DNA of 44,238 nucleotides. It comes from an uncultured Roseburia sp. Lineage in GTDB: Bacteria > Bacillota_A > Clostridia > Lachnospirales > Lachnospiraceae. The translations under genes and the position numbers were made by a program. This document shows positions 40,148 to 44,238 of the stretch, one piece after another. The DNA lies in the NCBI GenBank assembly GCA_900753715.1, contig CAAEAE010000157.1, positions 1 through 44,238 on the forward strand, given 5' to 3'. How positions within the stretch are numbered: the first letter of the stretch is position 1; each line of letters opens with the position of its first letter. The notes beneath the pieces were generated by a model. It saw nothing but the letters and a program-made list of their open reading frames with translations, was not told where the DNA came from and made no database searches.

Positions 40148-41356
40148 ATGAATATCTGGGAAGAGGAAAAACAGAGTTACATCAAAGCTGCAATGGGGAG
40201 AAATACAGCCGGGGAGAATGAAACTCTGAAAAAGGCACTACAGGAAATCGACTGGTCGATTCTTGATAATATCACAAGAAAAGAAACCGTCAATGAGCGA
40301 GGTGTCTTTGCACCGCTTGAGGCTGTTGAGGTAGGCGAGATTGAGGCGAGAGGCGCAGAGTTTAAAGAAATCGGACTGGCTTCTATCCGCAGAGGAGAAG
40401 TGGGCGCGGTTCTTTTGGCAGGCGGTCAGGGAACAAGACTCGGACTTGACAAACCAAAAGGAACCTTAAAGATTGGTGTTGACAGAGAACTGTATCTGTT
40501 TGAGCAGCTTATCCGCAATTTGCAGGATGTCACAGACGAAGCTGGCGTATATGTGCCGCTTTATGTAATGACCAGCAATATTAATCACGATGATACGGTT
40601 TCTTTTTTTGAAGAGCATCAGTATTTCGGTTATCCGAAGGAATATGTGAGATTTTTCGTGCAGGAGATGGTTCCTGCCTGTGATTATGAGGGACGTGTTT
40701 ACATGGAATCCGATACCGGCGTTGCAATGTCTCCAAACGGAAACGGCGGCTGGTTTGGCTCGATGGTAAAAGCTGGTTTATTGGAGGATATCCATGCCAG
40801 AGGAATCAAATGGATTAACGTATTTGCAGTGGATAACTGCTTACAGCGCATTGCAGACCCGATGTTTGTAGGTGCAACGATTGCATATGGCTGCGAGAGC
40901 GGTGCCAAGGTTGTGCGCAAGGCAGCACCGGATGAGAAGGTAGGCGTGCTCTGTACGGAAGACGGCAGACCGTCCATCGCGGAGTACTATGAGATGACTG
41001 AGGAGATGGCAACAGCGCGCAAGGAAAACGGCGATTTAAAATACGGATTTGGCGTTATCTTAAATTATCTTTTTTCGGAGAAGAAGCTCGAAGAGATTGC
41101 AGATGCACATATGCCGATTCATGTAGTTGAAAAGAAAATCCCGTATGTCGATGAAAATGGAACGCCGGTGAAACCAGAGCAGCCAAACGGCTATAAGTTT
41201 GAGACACTGGTGCTTGATATGGTGCACATGATGGAGGATTGCGTGCCGTATGAGGTTGTGCGTGAACGGGAGTTTGCACCGATTAAGAACCTTCACGGCG
41301 TGGATTCTTTAGACAGCGCAAGAGAGCTTATGCGCGGCTGTGGTATTGAATTATAG
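40148..41356 (+). CDS. UDP-sugar pyrophosphorylase (UDPGP type; UDP-GlcNAc or UDP-glucose forming)
   Basis: The 402-residue product contains the nucleotide-binding signature VLLAGGQGTRLGLDKPKGTLKIG (about 96-118), plus MTSNINHDDTVSFFEEH and NVFAVDNCLQRIADPMFVG. This is the eukaryote-like UDPGP/UAP1 layout, distinct from GalU or GlmU. It makes a UDP-sugar from UTP and a sugar 1-phosphate. Whether the sugar is glucose or N-acetylglucosamine cannot be told from motifs. RBS AAAGGAG is nine bases from ATG. Confidence 0.88.
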   Translation: MNIWEEEKQSYIKAAMGRNTAGENETLKKALQEIDWSILDNITRKETVNERGVFAPLEAVEVGEIEARGAEFKEIGLASIRRGEVGAVLLAGGQGTRLGLDKPKGTLKIGVDRELYLFEQLIRNLQDVTDEAGVYVPLYVMTSNINHDDTVSFFEEHQYFGYPKEYVRFFVQEMVPACDYEGRVYMESDTGVAMSPNGNGGWFGSMVKAGLLEDIHARGIKWINVFAVDNCLQRIADPMFVGATIAYGCESGAKVVRKAAPDEKVGVLCTEDGRPSIAEYYEMTEEMATARKENGDLKYGFGVILNYLFSEKKLEEIADAHMPIHVVEKKIPYVDENGTPVKPEQPNGYKFETLVLDMVHMMEDCVPYEVVREREFAPIKNLHGVDSLDSARELMRGCGIEL

Positions 41357-41364
41357 TACCACAG
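41338..41364 (+). terminator. Weak hairpin over the pyrophosphorylase stop codon
   Basis: CTGTGGTA and TACCACAG pair over eight bases around TTGAATTATAG, which includes the stop codon. There is no T run, so it is a poor intrinsic terminator. It may instead protect the 3' end. Confidence 0.3.
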
Positions 41365-41395
41365 GGATATTTAATAAAAATTTCACGTGAAGTTT

Positions 41396-41424
41396 ATGTC
41401 AGTTTCAAAAATGCCTGTTATAAT
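41396..41424 (+). promoter_or_regulatory. Predicted sigma-A promoter of the alarmone synthetase gene
   Basis: ATGTCA (41396-41401) and TATAAT (41419-41424) are 17 bases apart. The start codon at 41458 lies about 27 bases after the predicted start site. Confidence 0.5.
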
Positions 41425-41457
41425 AAAAGTATCATTTGAAGTAAGGGGTATTTTGAT

Positions 41458-42207
41458 ATGGATTATGCAAGATATGGGGAGAAGCAGATAGAAGCGCAGG
41501 CATATGTGGAGCAGCAGGTGATACGGATGAACGAACTGGTTCCGCTGCATACCGTACAAAACGAGAACATGGAACACATTGCAGATATGACGGAAGAGTT
41601 TTCACAGCTCATGGAGCCGATTCTTCGGATGTACAGCGCTGCAATGAGTGCCACGACAGCACGTCTTGAGATTGTGAAGGACGAATTTAAGTACCGCAAG
41701 CGCCGCTGCCCGATTCATCATATTGACACCAGACTCAAATCTGCCAAGAGTATTTTGGGAAAACTCCAGAAAAAGGATTTGGATTTGACATTGAGCGCTG
41801 CCTGCAACAATGTTTACGATATTGCAGGAGTGCGTGTGGTCTGTCCTTATATTAAGGATGTTTATCTGATTCGTGACCGGATTATGGCGCAGGATGACAT
41901 CCAGATTATGGAGATAAAGGATTACATAGAGAACCCAAAGGCAAACGGTTACCGCAGTCTTCACATGGTAATCCGCGTGCCGGTTTATTTCATGAACAAG
42001 AAACAGTATGTGCCGGTTGAGATGCAGATTCGGACGCTGGCGATGGATTTGTGGGCGAGTCTTGAGCACGATATTAAGTATAAGAGCCTTTATCAGGATG
42101 TCTCCACCGAAGATTTTGCGGACGAGTTGAAGCAGTGCAGTGCTTTGATTTATGAGGCGGAAGAAAAAATGGAACACATGAATGCCATGCTGGAGGACGA
42201 GTTCTGA
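41458..42207 (+). CDS. Small alarmone synthetase (GTP pyrophosphokinase, RelQ/YjbM-like)
   Basis: The 249-residue product carries a RelA_SpoT synthetase domain (about 85-215). Visible motifs are RLKSAKSILGKL, YDIAGVRVVCPYIKDVY, the KANGYRSLH substrate loop and VEMQIRTLAMDLWASLEHDIKYK. There is no HD hydrolase, TGS or ACT domain. It makes (p)ppGpp from ATP and GTP/GDP during stress. It has its own promoter and terminator. Confidence 0.93.
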   Translation: MDYARYGEKQIEAQAYVEQQVIRMNELVPLHTVQNENMEHIADMTEEFSQLMEPILRMYSAAMSATTARLEIVKDEFKYRKRRCPIHHIDTRLKSAKSILGKLQKKDLDLTLSAACNNVYDIAGVRVVCPYIKDVYLIRDRIMAQDDIQIMEIKDYIENPKANGYRSLHMVIRVPVYFMNKKQYVPVEMQIRTLAMDLWASLEHDIKYKSLYQDVSTEDFADELKQCSALIYEAEEKMEHMNAMLEDEF

Positions 42208-42229
42208 CCCTGGCATGAAAATAGAAAAG

Positions 42230-42264
42230 CAGGGAACCGTTAAAATTGCGGTTCCCTGTTTTTT
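42230..42264 (+). terminator. Terminator of the alarmone synthetase gene
   Basis: CAGGGAACCG and CGGTTCCCTG form a perfect 10-bp stem around TTAAAATTG and run into TTTTTT. Confidence 0.93.
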
Positions 42265-42293
42265 ATGCTGGAAAAATTTTTTTAAAAAAGTGG

Positions 42294-42322
42294 TTGACAA
42301 AAACAATAAGTTAGTATAGACT
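42294..42322 (+). promoter_or_regulatory. Promoter of the DUF3793-flavodoxin operon
   Basis: TTGACA (42294-42299) is followed after 17 bases by TAGACT (42317-42322). The -10 region lies inside the first palindromic operator, so a bound protein would block RNA polymerase. Confidence 0.65.
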
Positions 42323-42326
42323 AACT
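42309..42326 (+). promoter_or_regulatory. Operator 1, AGTTAG-N6-CTAACT
   Basis: AGTTAG and CTAACT form an 18-bp palindrome over the -10 region. The arms resemble DtxR/IdeR/MntR-type metal-regulator boxes (TTAGGTTAG...). An identical pair of arms occurs 77 bases downstream. Confidence 0.7.
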
Positions 42327-42385
42327 ATCAGAAAAGGAAGTGAGCAAATCAAACGCAGCGAGGAGCTCTTTTCTTTTTGGAAGGT

Positions 42386-42403
42386 AGTTAGATGAAACTA
42401 ACT
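42386..42403 (+). promoter_or_regulatory. Operator 2, AGTTAG-N6-CTAACT
   Basis: The arms and spacing match operator 1 exactly, but the central six bases (ATGAAA) differ. The site ends 14 bases before the DUF3793 start codon, just in front of its AGGAG, so it could also act on the transcript or elongation. Confidence 0.7.
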
Positions 42404-42417
42404 TTAAGGAGTTGACC

Positions 42418-43002
42418 ATGAGCAGGGAAGTGTTCGAGATTGTGGAGAAGATGAATAAAAAAGATTTAAAGACTCAACTGGCGCTGCAATGCGCCCCGCT
42501 TCTTACAGGAATCAAGCTTTCCAATCTTCTTACGGTGAAATGCAGCAGCGTAGAAGACGTGGAGAATTTGTTCCAGGATACAGAGATTACTGTACATACA
42601 CTCTACCGGACAGAGTACCGTGCCACCTTGTTTCTTTTCCGTGAGGCTGAATTGTTAGACTACTTGGAACGGAAAGAAGTAAGAGAGGCGCTTGCGATGT
42701 TCGGGTATCAAACCATAAGTCTTATCGACATTTTTGAAAACCTGTGTGCCCGCTATCAAAAATATATGACTGACCATCAGTCTTTTCCACACGAACTCGG
42801 CCTGCTCCTGGGTTATCCTGCCTGTGATGTTCTCGGATTCATCGAGAATCAGGGACAAAATTATCTGTACAGCGGATACTGGAAAGTATACGGCAACGTA
42901 CAGGAAGCAATTACGACATTCAATCGCTATAACGAAGCCAGAGAAAAAGTAATACGCATGGTATTCCGTGGAATGGAAATACCTACAATCATGGCTGTTT
43001 AA
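42418..43002 (+). CDS. DUF3793-family protein
   Basis: ATG 42418 lies six bases after AGGAG. The frame opens earlier at TTG 42412, which is not needed. The 194-residue protein reads KTQLALQCAPLLTGIKLSNLLTV near the start and FPHELGLLLGYPACDVLGFIENQG at about 125-150. These are conserved pieces of DUF3793, a family common in Clostridia, often near iron-transport or flavodoxin genes. Biochemical role unknown. Two metal-type operators precede it and a flavodoxin gene follows after 15 bases, suggesting a part in the response to metal limitation. Confidence 0.82.
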   Translation: MSREVFEIVEKMNKKDLKTQLALQCAPLLTGIKLSNLLTVKCSSVEDVENLFQDTEITVHTLYRTEYRATLFLFREAELLDYLERKEVREALAMFGYQTISLIDIFENLCARYQKYMTDHQSFPHELGLLLGYPACDVLGFIENQGQNYLYSGYWKVYGNVQEAITTFNRYNEAREKVIRMVFRGMEIPTIMAV

Positions 43003-43017
43003 TAAAAGGAGGACTTT

Positions 43018-43443
43018 ATGAGTAAAATAATCGTAGCATACTGGTCACAGACCGGTAACACGGAAGCAATGGCAAATGCAGTAGGAGAAGGAATTGTAGC
43101 AGCAGGAGGAGAGGCAGATGTAATTCCGGTATCCGCAGCATCTGTAGATGAATTAAAAAATGCAGCATCTTTTGCACTTGGCTGCCCGGCAATGGGTTCT
43201 GAGGTTCTCGAAGAGAGCGAGATGGAGCCGTTTGTTGCAGAGGTAGAGGCAATTGCTGCCGGAAAGAAGATTGGACTGTTCGGTTCCTATGGATGGGGCG
43301 ACGGACAGTGGATGCGCGACTGGGAAGACCGCATGACGGCTGCCGGAGCTGCCGTTGTAAACGGAGAAGGCGTAATTGCCCATGAAGCACCGGACGATGA
43401 AGCGCTTGAAGCCTGCAAGAATCTTGGCAAGGCACTTGTATAA
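43018..43443 (+). CDS. Flavodoxin
   Basis: The 141-residue short-chain flavodoxin has the FMN phosphate loop SQTGNTEAMA (about residues 10-19), the ALGCPAMGSEVLEE loop and IGLFGSYGWGDGQWM for the FMN ring. It carries electrons in place of ferredoxin when iron is scarce. RBS is AAAGGAGG. It is the second gene of the operon controlled by the paired palindromes. A terminator follows. Confidence 0.95.
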   Translation: MSKIIVAYWSQTGNTEAMANAVGEGIVAAGGEADVIPVSAASVDELKNAASFALGCPAMGSEVLEESEMEPFVAEVEAIAAGKKIGLFGSYGWGDGQWMRDWEDRMTAAGAAVVNGEGVIAHEAPDDEALEACKNLGKALV

Positions 43444-43481
43444 GACGGACCAGACATATTTGTCATAATCTCATAAAAAGG

Positions 43482-43511
43482 GAACTGCCAGTTTTGGCAG
43501 TTCTTTTTTTT
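43482..43511 (+). terminator. Terminator of the flavodoxin operon
   Basis: GAACTGCCA and TGGCAGTTC form a 9-bp stem around GTTT and are followed by eight T residues. Confidence 0.93.
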
Positions 43512-43541
43512 GCGGGCGGCAAGAAAAATTTTCTTAAGGGC

Positions 43542-43570
43542 TTGACAAATAAAAAAATCCGTACTATATT
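43542..43570 (+). promoter_or_regulatory. Sigma-A promoter of csoR-copA
   Basis: TTGACA (43542-43547) and TATATT (43565-43570) are 17 bases apart, a near-consensus promoter. The CsoR operator begins four bases downstream. Confidence 0.85.
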
Positions 43571-43574
43571 CAAG

Positions 43575-43591
43575 ATACCCTATGGGGGTAT
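43575..43591 (+). promoter_or_regulatory. CsoR operator
   Basis: ATACCC and GGGTAT flank a TATGG centre, matching the G-tract pseudo-palindrome (TACCC...GGGGGTA) bound by CsoR repressors. It sits at the predicted transcription start, so bound apo-CsoR would block the csoR-copA operon until Cu(I) is bound. Confidence 0.82.
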
Positions 43592-43642
43592 ATGAATGAT
43601 GTGTCGTCAGATGGATAAACTAAAAGAAAGCGGGAAGAAAAC

Positions 43643-43957
43643 ATGGCGTGCTGCGGATGTAAGGATAAGGAAGAGGACGTAAAACATAAACAGAGAAACG
43701 GGACGGAGAAAGCAGAGCTTGTCAAGCGTCTCAACCGGATTGAGGGACAGGTGCGGGGTGTGAAATCCATGGTGGAGGATGACCGCTACTGTGTGGATAT
43801 CGTGACGCAGGTGTCTGCAATCCAGGCGGCGTTAAATGCCTTTAACAAGGAGCTTTTAGCGCGCCATATCAAAAGCTGCGTGGCAGATGACATCCGCGAG
43901 GGAAACGAAGAAGCTGTGGATGAATTGTGCGAATTGCTTAAAAAATTGATGAAATAG
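43643..43957 (+). CDS. csoR: Copper-sensing transcriptional repressor CsoR
   Basis: The 104-residue all-helical repressor has the conserved LVKRLNRIEGQVRGVKSMVEDDRYC opening. The Cu(I) ligands are the Cys-His-Cys set of CsoR: Cys50, His75 (ARHIKSC) and Cys79. The N-terminus is Cys-rich (MACCGC), which is unusual and may bind extra metal. Copper binding releases the repressor from DNA. The gene precedes the copper ATPase gene by 16 bases and its operator lies upstream. Confidence 0.92.
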   Translation: MACCGCKDKEEDVKHKQRNGTEKAELVKRLNRIEGQVRGVKSMVEDDRYCVDIVTQVSAIQAALNAFNKELLARHIKSCVADDIREGNEEAVDELCELLKKLMK

Positions 43958-43973
43958 AAAGATGGTGTGAAAG

Positions 43974-44238
43974 GTGAAAAATCAGTTTGATGTGACAGGA
44001 ATGACCTGTTCCGCCTGTTCTTCCTATGTGGAAAAAAGCGTTGCAAAGCTGGAAGGCGTGGATAAGGTCAGCGTCAATCTGCTTACAAACAGTATGCAGG
44101 TGGAGTATGACGAGACAAAACTTGATACAGACGGAATCATAAAGGCGGTTGAAGATGCCGGATACGGTGCGGCGGTAAAGGGCAGCACACAGGCGGGAGG
44201 CGCGGCAAAGAAGAACTCCGGTGCAAACGGCGGAGAGA
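43974..44238 (+). CDS. copA: Copper-exporting P-type ATPase, N-terminal part (cut by window edge)
   Basis: Translation starts at GTG 43974. The first 70 residues form a heavy-metal-associated domain with the Cu(I) motif GMTCSAC and the usual beta-alpha-beta pieces (LEGVDKVSVNLLTNSMQVEYD, IIKAVEDAGYGA). A Gly/Ala/Lys-rich linker runs into the window end. The csoR gene and operator upstream support copper efflux. The catalytic P-type core is outside the window. Confidence 0.88.
   Translation, partial: MKNQFDVTGMTCSACSSYVEKSVAKLEGVDKVSVNLLTNSMQVEYDETKLDTDGIIKAVEDAGYGAAVKGSTQAGGAAKKNSGANGGE

Noticed and set aside
41602..42306. 234-codon - strand open frame
   Set aside because: It lies antisense to the alarmone synthetase gene and its terminator, with no recognisable motif or ribosome site.

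Overview
The window is chromosomal DNA from a Gram-positive anaerobe of the class Clostridia. A flagellated gut Lachnospiraceae of the Roseburia/Agathobacter type is my best guess. The basis is lipoprotein-type ABC importers, a large Firmicutes-type SRP RNA with an Alu domain, a CIRCE/HrcA site, sigma-28 flagellar promoters, a bile salt hydrolase and AGGAGG-like ribosome binding sites. There are no phage genes, insertion sequences, tRNA or rRNA genes, or CRISPR arrays.

Layout. 1-441: tail of an unknown gene, then a decayed MNT/HEPN (type VII toxin-antitoxin-like) pair. 497-6281: cobalamin riboswitch and terminator, then an operon for a surface-anchored CbiK-type chelatase and a BtuCDF-like ABC importer. 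6378-18389: a LysR regulator and a ten-gene, tightly coupled catabolic operon (BMP lipoprotein, nucleoside-type ABC transporter, SsnA-like amidohydrolase, MmgE/PrpD protein, ornithine cyclodeaminase-like protein, nitrilase, PreA-like ferredoxin flavoprotein, and a nitrilase relative that has lost its catalytic residues). I cannot match this gene combination to a described pathway. 18440-23901: a MATE exporter divergent from a bile salt hydrolase, an HD protein, a MerR regulator and a chemoreceptor. The hydrolase leader carries five tandem octamers.

23950-28631: a broken YczE-like membrane gene, a CIRCE-controlled small heat shock protein and three glycosyltransferase genes that lie next to fliD. 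28709-31327: fliD and a divergent gene of unknown function, each with a sigma-28-type promoter. 31324-35051: an SDR enzyme, a GT-C-like membrane protein, a GNAT acetyltransferase and tadA. 35064-36982: a duplicated HTH-TPR regulator that converges, with overlapping stop codons, on a 45-codon gene for a secreted peptide. This is a candidate peptide-signalling cassette and the most interesting small module here. 37192-37495: SRP RNA. 37574-42207: a small membrane protein, pta with a structured leader, a YitT protein, a UDP-sugar pyrophosphorylase and a small alarmone synthetase.

42294-44238: two identical palindromic operators in front of a DUF3793 gene and a flavodoxin gene, which suggests metal (probably iron) control. 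Then come csoR with its operator and the start of copA, which form a copper-resistance operon cut by the window edge.

Assignments rest on reading motifs and context by eye. No database search was possible.
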